From Shewanella electrica (GTDB lineage: Bacteria > Pseudomonadota > Gammaproteobacteria > Enterobacterales > Shewanellaceae), in assembly GCF_022321485.1 (NCBI RefSeq), contig NZ_JAKOGG010000003.1:124001-188000 (forward strand): a stretch of 64,000 nt of DNA, read 5' to 3'. The translations under genes were made by a program, and so were the position numbers. The notes beneath the pieces are model-generated. The model was not told the origin of the DNA. It worked only from the letters and a program-made list of their open reading frames with translations, and ran no database searches. Below, piece after piece: positions 8,855 to 17,404 of this stretch. Position 1 is the stretch's first letter; each line of letters begins with the position of its first letter.

Positions 8855-10514
8855 AGCGCTTGATTTCACCTTTATCAAGGTAGATGGAGAACAGGGTAGT
8901 ATTATCTTCGGTGCGTTCCCAGTCGATACTGCCGTTCAACTGCGTTACCAGCTCGTTTACCAGATACAAACCGACCCCAGTTTGCTCCTGTTCATCTTTA
9001 CTGCTGACACCAAAATCGAGTATGTGTGCAGCGATTTCAGGGGCTATCCCAGCACCGCTGTCTTGCACTTCAAGGATAACATGTTGACTGCGATCACTCA
9101 CATAGATCTGCACTGTCGGTGCCGCGTTATGTTTGTTGTTACCCGCCGCTAGAATAGCGTTATCAATTAAATTCGCCAAAATGGTCGCCAGTTTTTCAGA
9201 AACAGGCTTACTGTAATCCTGCAACATGTTGTCTTCATCGAGCAGGTATTTCACTCCGGCTTCAGCGGCTTTGTTGTATTTGGCTAGCAATAATGAGGCG
9301 ACGGTGCTGTTTTGAATCGAACGCACAATATTGCCAATAATCCGTTGGTGGCCTTTACTCTCGCGGTCAATAAACTCGATGGCATCGTCGTAATGCTGTA
9401 GCTGCAGCATACCGCTTAACACATTGAGTTTATTTGAATATTCATGGGTTTTACTGCGCAGCAATTCCGCATAATTTTTATAGTAAATCAGCTCTTTCTT
9501 TAGCTCGTTGAGCTGCATGTCAGACATGAAAATAATCACGTAGCCCTGCTGCTCTGCACCAGACTGCAGCGGGTAGATAAACACCCGATAGTCGAGTTTG
9601 CCGAGCCGAATGGTGCCAGTGTATTCGTTACCCGTGCCTGACTCAATAATCTTGCTCAGCCCGGAGGCAAAGCGCGACAGCGGCTGATTGATATACTCCT
9701 GCGCCGCCATGCTGCCCATGGCAATAATCTTAGTCGCAATGTCGTTAATGGCAGTGATTTTTAACGATTTATCGACTGACACTATCGGATCACGAATCGC
9801 ATTGAAGATGCGTTTGTGTTCCAAAAACATGTTCACCACGGTTTCAGGCTCTAAGTCCTGCATGGTGCGTTTTAACTTAGATAACAGTGAGATAATCAAC
9901 ATGATGGCCATCAACAGCACCATCAACACCACAATCAACAATTGTGAGTGCTGTTGGATAAACAGGTGCGCCACTTCCTCGTTTAGGATACCGACACACA
10001 CCGCCCCTTCGACTTTGCCATCAACGATCACTGGCGCAAAACTGCGGATCGCTTTACCAAGCGAGCCAATGGCGTAGTTACTCAGTTTAGTGCCATGCTG
10101 CAACACCGGTTGCAGATCTTCGCCGACAAACTTCTGCCCAACACGATCCAGCTCAGGGTGACTTAGGCGAATGCCGTACTTATTCACCACCACGATGAAG
10201 GTGACTTCGGTTTGCTCGCGCAGGCTTTCGATATACGGCCGAATACTGACGCCGCTATGTTGATTGGCTTCTTGCACCGCATTGATCACCACCGGATCTA
10301 AGGCGATGATGCTAGCCATCTCTAAACTGCGCTGTTCGAGACTTTCATCATGGGTAGTTTTGAGCAGATGAAAAACGGTGAAAGACATCAGTGTTAGCAT
10401 CCACGCGGTAGCTAACAAAATGCTGGTAATAAAGTGCCGTTTTAATTTCATCGGGCGTTTGCGATTAAACGTCAATAGCGCCGAAATTCGTGCCACTACA
10501 CCGGAATCATTCAT
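8823..10514 (-). CDS. CitA/DcuS-family sensor histidine kinase
   Basis: 563 residues. Membrane helix 1 (about 30-50), periplasmic PASp/CACHE ligand domain (about 52-188, ending in EGAVCVGILNEE), membrane helix 2 (190-212), cytoplasmic PAS (about 230-335), a Spo0B-type phosphoacceptor helix with His357 (THEYSNKLNVLSGM), and a HATPase domain with LIDNAILAA, DSGAGI and TGVGLYLV. This architecture senses C4-dicarboxylates or citrate in the periplasm and phosphorylates the CitB-type regulator encoded immediately downstream. The start at 10514 has only a distant AAAGG; an internal ATG at 10451 would still keep helix 1. It lies immediately downstream of frdD after a terminator. Confidence 0.92.
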   Translation of the reverse strand: MNDSGVVARISALLTFNRKRPMKLKRHFITSILLATAWMLTLMSFTVFHLLKTTHDESLEQRSLEMASIIALDPVVINAVQEANQHSGVSIRPYIESLREQTEVTFIVVVNKYGIRLSHPELDRVGQKFVGEDLQPVLQHGTKLSNYAIGSLGKAIRSFAPVIVDGKVEGAVCVGILNEEVAHLFIQQHSQLLIVVLMVLLMAIMLIISLLSKLKRTMQDLEPETVVNMFLEHKRIFNAIRDPIVSVDKSLKITAINDIATKIIAMGSMAAQEYINQPLSRFASGLSKIIESGTGNEYTGTIRLGKLDYRVFIYPLQSGAEQQGYVIIFMSDMQLNELKKELIYYKNYAELLRSKTHEYSNKLNVLSGMLQLQHYDDAIEFIDRESKGHQRIIGNIVRSIQNSTVASLLLAKYNKAAEAGVKYLLDEDNMLQDYSKPVSEKLATILANLIDNAILAAGNNKHNAAPTVQIYVSDRSQHVILEVQDSGAGIAPEIAAHILDFGVSSKDEQEQTGVGLYLVNELVTQLNGSIDWERTEDNTTLFSIYLDKGEIKRYEEESHYHDY

Positions 10515-10582
10515 CGAATTTGGTTGCCTTTCACCCTAAGTTAGCCAGAGCGCCAAGCATAACACAGGCATAGCTAACATAA

Positions 10583-10640
10583 TAAAAAGGGGCGTTTTCC
10601 GACCCATTCACACACAAATTTAACGGCCGAAAAACGCCCC
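10583..10640 (-). terminator. intrinsic terminator of frdABCD
   Basis: GGGGCGTTTT (10589-10598) pairs with AAAACGCCCC (10631-10640). On the minus strand the stem is followed by CCTTTTTA. The loop is about 32 nt, longer than typical, but position and T-run fit the end of the frd operon. Confidence 0.6.
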
Positions 10641-10681
10641 CTCAGGGACAACGAATGTGCGGAGTTGCCTCCGCCACATAT

Positions 10682-11047
10682 TTACATTAGGTCAAGTACC
10701 CAAATGACTGACAGCACGGTGAATACCAACGCGACGAAGTAACACAGGTATTTACCTACCGCACCCACGTGGAATTTCAGGTCATGCAGACCGTGGTGGA
10801 CACGGTGCATGGCGTGCCACATTGGCAGCGCGATGGTCAGTACGGTAAAGATTGCGCCTACAGGGCTTGCCACAAAGGCCGACAGTTTGTCGTAGTTCAG
10901 GTCAACCAGACCTAAGCCATTCAGTGGCAACAACAGCCCCATCAGCAACACGGTGATGGGGGTAACGATAGCGAACCACACACCACCGGCACCAAACAAG
11001 CTCCACCAGATAGGCTCATCAGAACGTTTTGGAGAGTAATTAAGCAT
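10682..11047 (-). CDS. frdD: fumarate reductase membrane anchor subunit D
   Basis: 121 residues with three hydrophobic helices (about 18-42, 60-80 and 98-120). The start (NYSPKRSDEPIWWSLFGAGG) and the central MWHAMHRVHHGLHDL stretch are characteristic of FrdD. With FrdC it anchors FrdAB to the cytoplasmic membrane and forms the menaquinol site. It is the last gene of frdABCD, 12 bp after frdC, followed by a hairpin terminator. Confidence 0.95.
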   Translation of the reverse strand: MLNYSPKRSDEPIWWSLFGAGGVWFAIVTPITVLLMGLLLPLNGLGLVDLNYDKLSAFVASPVGAIFTVLTIALPMWHAMHRVHHGLHDLKFHVGAVGKYLCYFVALVFTVLSVIWVLDLM

Positions 11048-11059
11048 GATGGCCTCCTA

Positions 11060-11443
11060 TTAAACCAACAACATCACAACGGTAGAAAACGCCAGTACCA
11101 CTAACCATTGCACTGCAACCACAATGCCTTTGGATACGGTTTTCTGACCCACTTTGATTGGCATCACTTGTGGCATCATGCTGAAGAAGGTCTTCGCGTG
11201 ATACAGCGCGCCAGCCAAAGCCAACAGGTTCACTACCAGTACCACTGGGCTAGCTGAGAAAGCGACCCAGCTTTCCCATGCCGCTTTACCAGAGGTAAGC
11301 GAGTACAAGCCCACCAACAGGTTCAAAGTGAATAGAATCAACGGAATGATGGTCAACTCACGTACCATGTAGAAACTGAAACGGCTAGTCTCAGCCCACC
11401 AGGTGCGGTGAATCGGACGAACATAAGGTTTACGGTTTTGCAT
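11060..11443 (-). CDS. frdC: fumarate reductase membrane anchor subunit C
   Basis: 127 residues with three membrane helices (about 28-50, 65-88 and 105-127). The N-terminal RKPYVRPIHRTWW and YMVRELTIIPL stretches match FrdC of enterobacterial-type quinol:fumarate reductase. It contributes to the quinol-binding site and membrane attachment. It lies 12 bp after frdB and 12 bp before frdD, in one operon. Confidence 0.95.
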   Translation of the reverse strand: MQNRKPYVRPIHRTWWAETSRFSFYMVRELTIIPLILFTLNLLVGLYSLTSGKAAWESWVAFSASPVVLVVNLLALAGALYHAKTFFSMMPQVMPIKVGQKTVSKGIVVAVQWLVVLAFSTVVMLLV

Positions 11444-11455
11444 CTTATGTGTCTC

Positions 11456-12181
11456 CTATGGTTTCAACATGGCAATCAGGAAGTCTTTAGTAGATTCCAC
11501 TTTGCTTTGGTTAACAGCGGCTGCTGGGTCAACGTGTTTTGGACAAACTTCTGAGCAGTAACCCACAAAGGTACAACCCCAAGCGCCATTGTCGCCGTTG
11601 ATCAGCTTCATACGTTCTTTCTTACCGTGGTCACGGTTGTCCAGGTTGTAACGGTGTGCCAGCGTCAGTGCTGCTGGGCCGATGAACTCTGGGTTCAAAC
11701 CAAACTGAGGACACGCTGCGTAACACAGACCGCAGTTGATACAACCAGCGAACTGTTTGTATTTAGCCATCTGCGCTGGCGTTTGCAGGTTAGTACCGTC
11801 TTCTGGCTTACGATCGTTACCGATGATGTAAGGTTTGATAGCTTCCAAGCGCTCCAAGAATGGGCTCTTGTCGACCACCAAGTCTTTTTCAATCGCAAAG
11901 TTAGACAATGGCTCCAGTGTCATCCCTTGTGGGTAATCACGCAGGAAGGTTTTACAGGCCAGTTTTGGCACCTTGTTAACCATCACACCGCATGAACCAC
12001 AGATCGCCATGCGGCAAGACCAGCGGTAAGACAATGATTTGTCTAAGTTATCTTTAATGTAAGCCAATGCATCTTGTACTGAGGTAGTGTCATTGGCTGG
12101 CACTTTAAACGCTTCTAAGTACGGCTCGTCATCTTTGGCTGGGTCGTAGCGAAGGACGTTAACAGTTTGCAACTTATCCAT
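11456..12181 (-). CDS. frdB: fumarate reductase iron-sulfur subunit
   Basis: 241 residues. The N-terminal plant-type [2Fe-2S] domain has Cys56, Cys61, Cys64 and Cys76 ([15 protein letters not shown]). The C-terminal domain has [12 protein letters not shown] (147-157) and Cys203/Cys209/Cys213 ([11 protein letters not shown]), which bind the [4Fe-4S] and [3Fe-4S] clusters. It carries electrons from menaquinol at FrdCD to the flavin in FrdA. Its ATG overlaps the frdA stop (TAATG), which implies translational coupling and equal subunit synthesis. Confidence 0.97.
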   Translation of the reverse strand: MDKLQTVNVLRYDPAKDDEPYLEAFKVPANDTTSVQDALAYIKDNLDKSLSYRWSCRMAICGSCGVMVNKVPKLACKTFLRDYPQGMTLEPLSNFAIEKDLVVDKSPFLERLEAIKPYIIGNDRKPEDGTNLQTPAQMAKYKQFAGCINCGLCYAACPQFGLNPEFIGPAALTLAHRYNLDNRDHGKKERMKLINGDNGAWGCTFVGYCSEVCPKHVDPAAAVNQSKVESTKDFLIAMLKP

Positions 12182-13956
12182 TACGCGTTCTCCTGTTGTT
12201 TGGCAGCATCACCGTAGAGACGTGCTTTAGGTTGAGACTTAGTGATTTTCACATCGCCATATTTGATGGCTGGCGCAGTGTCGCCTTGATAGATAGCCAA
12301 AGAGTGCTTCAGGTAATCTTTATCGTTACGCTCGGTGCAACCTTCGTCCAAACGTTGGTGCGCGCCTCGAGACTCTTTACGGTTGATAGCAGAGTGTGCC
12401 ATCGCTTCAGCCACATCCAGACCAAAGCCCACTTCAATCGCGTACAGCAGATCAGTGTTGAACACTTTGCTCTTATCAGTGATTTCGATGTTTTTGTAAC
12501 GCGCACGCAGCTCAGCCAGTTTATCCACAGTGGCTTGCATGCCGGCCTCATCACGGTAGATACCGCAGCCGTCTTCCATGCTCATGCACATTTCGGTGCG
12601 GATGGTAGACCAGTTTTCAGTACCTTTTTGCGCTAGCAAGGCATCAATACGCGCTTCAGCGGCTTGAGTTTGCTCTTCAAACGCTGTTGCATTCCAACCT
12701 TTGAATTCAGCAGCGCGTTGCACTGCGGTTTCACCGGCCAGACGACCAAATACCACCAGTTCAGCCAATGAGTTAGAACCCAAACGGTTAGCACCGTGCA
12801 GACCCACTGATGAACATTCACCGACCGCGAACAGACCTTTGATACAGGTTTCAGTGTTTTGGTCAGTTTCCAGACCGCCCATAGTGTAGTGCGCGGTTGG
12901 ACGAATTGGGATTGGCTCTTTCACAGGGTCAACGTTGACGTACGCTTTAGCCAATTCACAGATGAATGGCAGACGTTCGTGCAGGTAGTCAGCCCCCAGA
13001 TGACGCAAGTCCAAGTGCACCACATCACCCAGCGGATGTTTGATGGTGTTGCCTTTGCGTTGTTCATGCCAGAACGCTTGTGAAACTTTGTCGCGTGGAC
13101 CCAGTTCCATGTATTTGTTTTGTGGCTGACCCACTGGTGTTTCTGGGCCGAGGCCGTAGTCTTGCAGGTAACGGTAGCCGTTTTTGTTGACCATGATACC
13201 GCCTTCACCACGGCAACCTTCAGTCATCAAAATACCTGTGCCTGGCAGACCAGTTGGGTGATATTGCACAAATTCCATATCACGTAGTGGTACGCCGTGA
13301 CGATAAGCGATGGCCATGCCGTCACCGGTTACAATGCCGCCGTTGGTGTTGAAGTGATACACACGACCCGCACCACCGGTTGCAAGAATGACTGATTTAG
13401 CTTTGAAGCACACCAGCTCGCCTTCGGCCATAGAGACTGCGATAGCACCTTGTACCTCGCCTTCTACTACCACCAAGTCCAGCAGGAAGTATTCATCGTA
13501 ACGCACGATGCTTTGGTACTTCATAGAGGTTTGGAACAGGGTGTGCAGCATGTGGAAGCCGGTTTTGTCGGCCGCGAACCAAGTACGTTCGATTTTCATG
13601 CCACCGAAACGGCGTACGTTCACTTCACCGTTTTCTTTACGGCTCCATGGGCAGCCCCACAGTTCCATTTGGATCATTTCGCGGGTGGAGTTTTTAACGA
13701 AGTATTCAACTACATCCTGCTCACACAACCAGTCACCACCAGCAACTGTGTCGTTAAAGTGGTTGTCGAGGCTGTCCTCTTCTTTAACCACTGCCGCTGA
13801 GCCACCTTCGGCCGCAACAGTGTGAGAACGCATTGGATAAACTTTGGAAATCAGTGCGATGTTCAGTTCTGGGTTCGCTTCAGCAGCAGCAATCGCTGCA
13901 CGTAAACCGGCACCACCAGCACCAATGACCGCTATATCTGTGGTTATCGTTTTCAC
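12181..13956 (-). CDS. frdA: fumarate reductase flavoprotein subunit
   Basis: 591 residues from GTG at 13956. This start is preferred because GGAGG (13964-13968) lies 7 nt upstream, whereas a TTG two codons earlier would touch the SD. The protein has the FAD motif [10 protein letters not shown] (12-21), the covalent-FAD histidine in [11 protein letters not shown] (about 45), and catalytic/substrate motifs [10 protein letters not shown] and [13 protein letters not shown]. It reduces fumarate to succinate at the cytoplasmic face during anaerobic respiration. The gene order A-B-C-D with two separate anchor genes distinguishes it from succinate dehydrogenase operons. A downstream DcuSR-like pair supports this assignment. 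Confidence 0.96.
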   Translation of the reverse strand: MKTITTDIAVIGAGGAGLRAAIAAAEANPELNIALISKVYPMRSHTVAAEGGSAAVVKEEDSLDNHFNDTVAGGDWLCEQDVVEYFVKNSTREMIQMELWGCPWSRKENGEVNVRRFGGMKIERTWFAADKTGFHMLHTLFQTSMKYQSIVRYDEYFLLDLVVVEGEVQGAIAVSMAEGELVCFKAKSVILATGGAGRVYHFNTNGGIVTGDGMAIAYRHGVPLRDMEFVQYHPTGLPGTGILMTEGCRGEGGIMVNKNGYRYLQDYGLGPETPVGQPQNKYMELGPRDKVSQAFWHEQRKGNTIKHPLGDVVHLDLRHLGADYLHERLPFICELAKAYVNVDPVKEPIPIRPTAHYTMGGLETDQNTETCIKGLFAVGECSSVGLHGANRLGSNSLAELVVFGRLAGETAVQRAAEFKGWNATAFEEQTQAAEARIDALLAQKGTENWSTIRTEMCMSMEDGCGIYRDEAGMQATVDKLAELRARYKNIEITDKSKVFNTDLLYAIEVGFGLDVAEAMAHSAINRKESRGAHQRLDEGCTERNDKDYLKHSLAIYQGDTAPAIKYGDVKITKSQPKARLYGDAAKQQENA

Positions 13957-13992
13957 AATCAACCCTCCAGCAGGATGTAAAATTCGGTTCCA

Positions 13993-14010
13993 GCGAGCCT
14001 CTTGGCTCGA
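13993..14010 (-). other. hairpin in the frdA leader
   Basis: CGAGCC (13994-13999) and GGCTCG (14004-14009) form a tight stem with a 4-base loop about 25 nt upstream of the frdA SD. There is no T-run, so it is not an obvious terminator. It could influence frdA translation or mRNA stability. Confidence 0.4.
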
Positions 14011-14117
14011 CTTGTCATTGCTCGCGAGTGCATCAGGGAATGAAATATCTGTTTTGCCTGACCACTCTCAGAATCCGGTTGAAAAACCCAGCGCTGCTGC
14101 TCATATTCGTTTGAGGT

Positions 14118-14189
14118 TTAGCAGTTGTGTCTGTGTCCGCATGCACAATTGGTTGGGTTTTCGTTGATGAGTTCGCAGTGACTTGGCAC
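14118..14189 (-). CDS. possible Cys/His-rich leader peptide upstream of frdA
   Basis: A 23-codon frame starting GTG at 14189, whose product is rich in Cys and His (4 Cys and 3 His, ending CACGHRHNC). It is preceded by AAGGAGGTGA (14199-14208), complementary to 10 bases at the 3' end of 16S rRNA, one of the strongest SD sequences possible. Spacing from GGAGG to GTG is about 12 nt, longer than ideal. No other gene uses this SD, and frdA starts 162 nt further on. Expression is unproven; it could be a translated leader or a fortuitous match. Confidence 0.3.
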   Translation of the reverse strand: MPSHCELINENPTNCACGHRHNC

Positions 14190-14209
14190 CTTGATAACTC
14201 ACCTCCTTC

Positions 14210-14694
14210 AGCTTTCGAGGCGAGTATAACAACGGCAAAAAAATGGAAAGTTGGGACGGGTTACATTGAAACTAAGTCGTACTTTTGTAACTTATAATTG
14301 CTTTGATAATATTAATTTATTTATTAAAAATCATTAAGTTAACCATAAAACACAGCGAAATAGCTTAACAAAAGCGGCCTATTTACCGTATATCAAACGG
14401 TGATGTTTTTCATGAGAAATGCCAGCGTGTGACCGACCTCTCAGGCGTTGACCATAAAAGTTATGCAGCAGATCACGGATTTGTTCAAAACGACAAAATG
14501 CGCTGCAAAGCGGTACAGCAGCCATGATGAGAGTTTTTCGTGTAAGTGCGTCAAATAAGCGCTTTAATATGAGCATGAAACGACTAAATTTTACTCACTA
14601 ACATGAGCAGAATTAACGCTCTGCGTTCCAGTAAAAATTAAAAATACTGAACATCAAATAGCTGCACATTATCTGGCGGGTTCCAATTCTCAAA
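14210..14694. other. non-coding region upstream of frdA and downstream of the EEP hydrolase
   Basis: About 485 bp with no credible gene; a 65-codon minus-strand frame at 14379-14576 has no SD or family features. The stretch 14270-14370 is very AT-rich and probably contains the frd promoter. I found no full FNR or CRP palindrome in it. Confidence 0.5.
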
Positions 14695-15753
14695 TTATGT
14701 TGTCGGATGGCGTAATGCCAGACTGACCATCACGGGTGCGTGGTCGCTGGCGTAATCATCGTGTGGATGTTCAGGCTTGATCAGATGTTGGTTAAAAATT
14801 TGATAACAACTAACACTGGCGAGGCTATGTTGCTGCTGACAGTCAAACTCCTGACTCAGCAGAATATGATCAACTATCGAGCCATGTGCGCCGTGGAAAT
14901 GGCTCACACGCCGTGACTTTTCTGGGGCGCATGCCAGCGCCAATGTTTGTGCCTCTTGCAGTTGAAAATGACGCAGGTGGCACAAGCGCTCTTGTTCATT
15001 CAACGCCAGCAGTCCGGTGGCATGTAAGTCACCGCGATACAACTGATTCGGCGCCGTGAGTAAACCGCGCAATTCGCTGCTATCAATGGTGGCGTTGAAA
15101 TCCCCCACCACCACTACCGCGTAACCGGTTTGCGCCCGTCGCTCTAAAATCGCTTGATACAGCAGCATAGCTTCGGTGCCACGCTTGACGACCGAGGCCC
15201 AACGCCCTAACGCGCTGCCAGCTAACGCAGCGCTGAAACCATCCAGATTAACGTCTTGATGGCCGAGCATCGCCCGGGGAGATTTGAGATGCACCACATA
15301 CACATCGGTGGTTCCAATCTCTGGCAACTGCACCGTGGCACGCAGCATCTCGCGGCTAGGGCTAAAGCCTTCGCTAACCCCAAAGCGGGCGGCCAAGGTA
15401 AAGTCGAGCGGCACCGAAGTCGATTCAAGGATCGGATAACGGCTAGCGAGCATCACCACACTTTGATGGGCGACATAACCGTCAATACTCGGCTCACCGG
15501 CGACGGCAAAATACTCAAAACCCTGCTCAGCCAACTGCTGTTGCAACGCTTGTGGGCTAAACACCTCTTGCATGCCTAATAGATCAGGCGCAGCTTGCGC
15601 GACCCAATCGGCGATCCACTGAGTTTTTAACTGCCACTGTGACTGGCTGTAGATACTGTCGAACTCGTGATACGCCAGCGGCGGCTCGGCATAGTTAAAC
15701 AAATTTAGGGTAGCAATATTGACGTCAGCGCTCATAACGGCCATGTTGTGCAA
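14695..15753 (-). CDS. endonuclease/exonuclease/phosphatase family protein
   Basis: About 352 residues. Hallmarks of the EEP fold are present: TLNLFN near the N-terminus, GMQEV with metal-ligand Glu63, VVVGDFNATIDS, and SDHAPVMV at the C-terminus. Members hydrolyse phosphodiesters in DNA, phosphoinositides or sphingolipids, and the substrate cannot be read from sequence. No signal peptide, so probably cytoplasmic. The TTG start at 15753 follows AGAGGA with 5-nt spacing; an ATG three codons later (15744) is the alternative. Single gene, divergent from the CBS gene. Confidence 0.85.
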   Translation of the reverse strand: MHNMAVMSADVNIATLNLFNYAEPPLAYHEFDSIYSQSQWQLKTQWIADWVAQAAPDLLGMQEVFSPQALQQQLAEQGFEYFAVAGEPSIDGYVAHQSVVMLASRYPILESTSVPLDFTLAARFGVSEGFSPSREMLRATVQLPEIGTTDVYVVHLKSPRAMLGHQDVNLDGFSAALAGSALGRWASVVKRGTEAMLLYQAILERRAQTGYAVVVVGDFNATIDSSELRGLLTAPNQLYRGDLHATGLLALNEQERLCHLRHFQLQEAQTLALACAPEKSRRVSHFHGAHGSIVDHILLSQEFDCQQQHSLASVSCYQIFNQHLIKPEHPHDDYASDHAPVMVSLALRHPTT

Positions 15754-15961
15754 GAAAATCCTCTATTGATCTTATGCGGCGAGCAAGATTTGTAAAGTCA
15801 CTGATTTTTAAGCATTGAATCTGTCACGCCAACTATCTGTTAGCGCCATAATCCCCAACAACCGTGTTAGCAAGCAACAACATAGGCGCGCCGTACCGAC
15901 TATTTTTTTACAGGCAGCCACCTATAATGAGACAAACACTATGATGCAAAAAGGAAACATC

Positions 15962-16390
15962 ATGAAGGTTGAAGACATAATGACCCCAGATCCGGTCTGT
16001 ATCAGCGATGCCGCTACTATCCATGATGCGCACTTACTGATGCAAAGTCGTGGCGTACGCCACCTGCCAGTGATTTCAGAGCAAAACGGCACGTTGGTTG
16101 GCGTACTCACCCATAAAAAGATGATCGCCACCGTGATGAGTTTGTATAACCGTTATGGTGCTGGCGCGCTGGATCGCAAAGAACGCCATCAACCGTTGAC
16201 TGAGTTGATTGATACCGAATATCCGCTGCTGTTTACTCATACACCCTTGCTGGATGTGGTCGACTACTTTATTGATAACAAATTTGGCTGTTTGCCGGTG
16301 TCTGATGCCGATGGCAAAGTGCTGGGCATTGTTACCTCGTCTGACTTTGTCAGCCTGTGTAAAACGCTACTGAGCAAACAAGCCGAATAA
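15962..16390 (+). CDS. tandem CBS-domain protein
   Basis: 142 residues from the ATG at 15962, chosen for its AAGGA SD about 7 nt upstream; the longer open frame from 15815 lacks one. Two CBS domains (about 1-60 and 78-136) begin with the typical VEDIMTPDPVCISD and TPLLDVVDYFIDNK helices and end in LVGVLTHKKM and VLGIVTSSDFV. CBS pairs bind adenine nucleotides and act as energy or signal sensors. There is no fused catalytic domain and no operon partner, so the regulated process is unknown. A TATAAT box at 15923-15928 is a possible -10. Confidence 0.9.
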   Translation: MKVEDIMTPDPVCISDAATIHDAHLLMQSRGVRHLPVISEQNGTLVGVLTHKKMIATVMSLYNRYGAGALDRKERHQPLTELIDTEYPLLFTHTPLLDVVDYFIDNKFGCLPVSDADGKVLGIVTSSDFVSLCKTLLSKQAE

Positions 16391-16446
16391 ACCACCAGCA
16401 TTCTCGCCGTGCAATTTAACGCACCAACGCCGTTAAGACACACACA

Positions 16447-16478
16447 AAAAAGCGATGTTATTCACATCGCTTTTCTTT
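16447..16478 (+). terminator. intrinsic terminator of the CBS gene
   Basis: AGCGATGT (16451-16458) pairs with ACATCGCT (16464-16471) around a 5-base loop, with AAA/TTT extension and a TTTTCTTTT tail. It lies 57 bp after the CBS stop codon. Confidence 0.85.
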
Positions 16479-16496
16479 TGGATGAGCCGAATTTAG

Positions 16497-16760
16497 GGAA
16501 GGTGAGAACAAGTCTTCGCGACGCTCTGGATTTGTAAGCCATAGCAGTTCAAGGCAGCTAACTGCGGGCATGCTGGAGCATGGCAAAGTTAGCTAACGAA
16601 GAAATGCATGAGCTTACAAATCCCCGTAGGGCGTGGCCTACAGCTTCATCTGCTACGTTGCAGTTTTTGCAAAGGGCTCACCATTCGCGGCAAACTGCGG
16701 CCTTGCATCTGAAAGCTGTATGCTCACGCAGAGCACACACGGGACTTATTCGCACCTTCC
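16497..16760. mobile_element. IS5-family MITE (non-autonomous element) with TTAG target duplication
   Basis: 264 bp bounded by imperfect terminal inverted repeats of about 20 bp: left GGAAGGTGAGAACAAGTC, right (reverse complement) GGAAGGTGCGAATAAGTCC. These match the ends I know for IS5-group elements. It is flanked on both sides by TTAG (16493-16496 and 16761-16764), a 4-bp YTAR target duplication as IS5 relatives make. There is no transposase frame inside. The left half is itself a large inverted structure: 16528-16539 pairs with 16612-16623, and AGCTAAC at 16556-16562 pairs with 16588-16594. It would be mobilised in trans. Confidence 0.85.
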
Positions 16761-17045
16761 TTAGGCTTGTGGCTCGGTATGATTAATCACGCCTTCATAG
16801 CCAGTCGTCGCAATCGCTTGCAGCAACTTATCGGTGTCATAACCTTCCGCTACTACCACGTCAGCCTGACGCGTTTTTAGCGACGATTTCGCACTAATGA
16901 CGCCGTCGGTTGAACGTAATGCCTTGTTCACCATAGTGATACACAATGGACAGTGCATGGCGGCAATATCAATCACCACCTTGACGTTGGCCGCCCAAGT
17001 GAGTGGCGACACCAGCAACAAGCTCAATAACAGTAAGCGTTTCAT
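16761..17045 (-). CDS. merP: MerP-like periplasmic heavy-metal-binding protein
   Basis: 94 residues from ATG 17045 (GGAG SD, 8-nt spacing). A signal peptide (MKRLLLLSLLLVSPLTWA) precedes a single heavy-metal-associated domain whose ligand loop reads MHCPLC, a variant of the usual GMTCxxC. In mercury operons MerP hands the metal from the periplasm to MerT. It follows merT directly, with its SD inside the merT 3' end. Its stop codon lies in the TTAG duplication made by the adjacent MITE. No merA or merR is nearby, so the metal may not be mercury; copper is possible. Confidence 0.8.
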   Translation of the reverse strand: MKRLLLLSLLLVSPLTWAANVKVVIDIAAMHCPLCITMVNKALRSTDGVISAKSSLKTRQADVVVAEGYDTDKLLQAIATTGYEGVINHTEPQA

Positions 17046-17050
17046 CAACA

Positions 17051-17404
17051 TCACTCCAACAACCAAGGTAACACGTAAGGGTATAGCTGAAATGCTAATA
17101 CTATCGGCACCGTTATCCAGTACAGCACTAACATGCGTTTACGGCTCAAACGGCCACTGCACACCGGTCGCTTAGACAGATACAGCCGCCAGAAACCTGC
17201 AAGAATCAAGACACTCGATAGCAATAACATCGGCACTTGCAGCCAGTCAAACTGCGCAAGTCCTGCCACGCTGGCCGCCGACACACCAAACACTAAGTAG
17301 ATGAGTGGGCCAATGCAGCATAAGCTCGACGCCACGGCCGCAGCAACGGCTGCCACCATGGTCGCCAGTAATCCCTTAGCGTTGCTCGGTTGAGCGGTAG
17401 TCAT
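17051..17404 (-). CDS. merT: MerT-like inner-membrane metal transporter
   Basis: 117 residues with three membrane helices (about 12-42, 55-75 and 92-112). The first helix has the paired cysteines Cys29-Cys30 in SSLCCIGPLIYLVFG, the MerT signature for moving Hg(II) across the inner membrane. The second cytoplasmic cysteine pair of classic MerT is reduced to a single Cys (PVCSGR). The start at 17404 overlaps the transglutaminase gene by 29 bp and has no clear SD; an ATG at 17359 is an alternative. It is the middle gene of a three-gene operon. Confidence 0.8.
   Translation of the reverse strand: MTTAQPSNAKGLLATMVAAVAAAVASSLCCIGPLIYLVFGVSAASVAGLAQFDWLQVPMLLLSSVLILAGFWRLYLSKRPVCSGRLSRKRMLVLYWITVPIVLAFQLYPYVLPWLLE

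Noticed and set aside
12181-13956. Succinate dehydrogenase flavoprotein
   Set aside because: The A-B-C-D order, FrdC/FrdD-type anchors and adjacent DcuSR-like system fit fumarate reductase.
14303-14316. TTGAT-N4-TTAAT as an FNR site upstream of frdA
   Set aside because: The right half matches the ATCAA consensus at only about two of five positions.
14379-14576. 65-codon minus-strand frame upstream of frdA as a gene
   Set aside because: No ribosome-binding site, no family features and an AT-rich regulatory setting.
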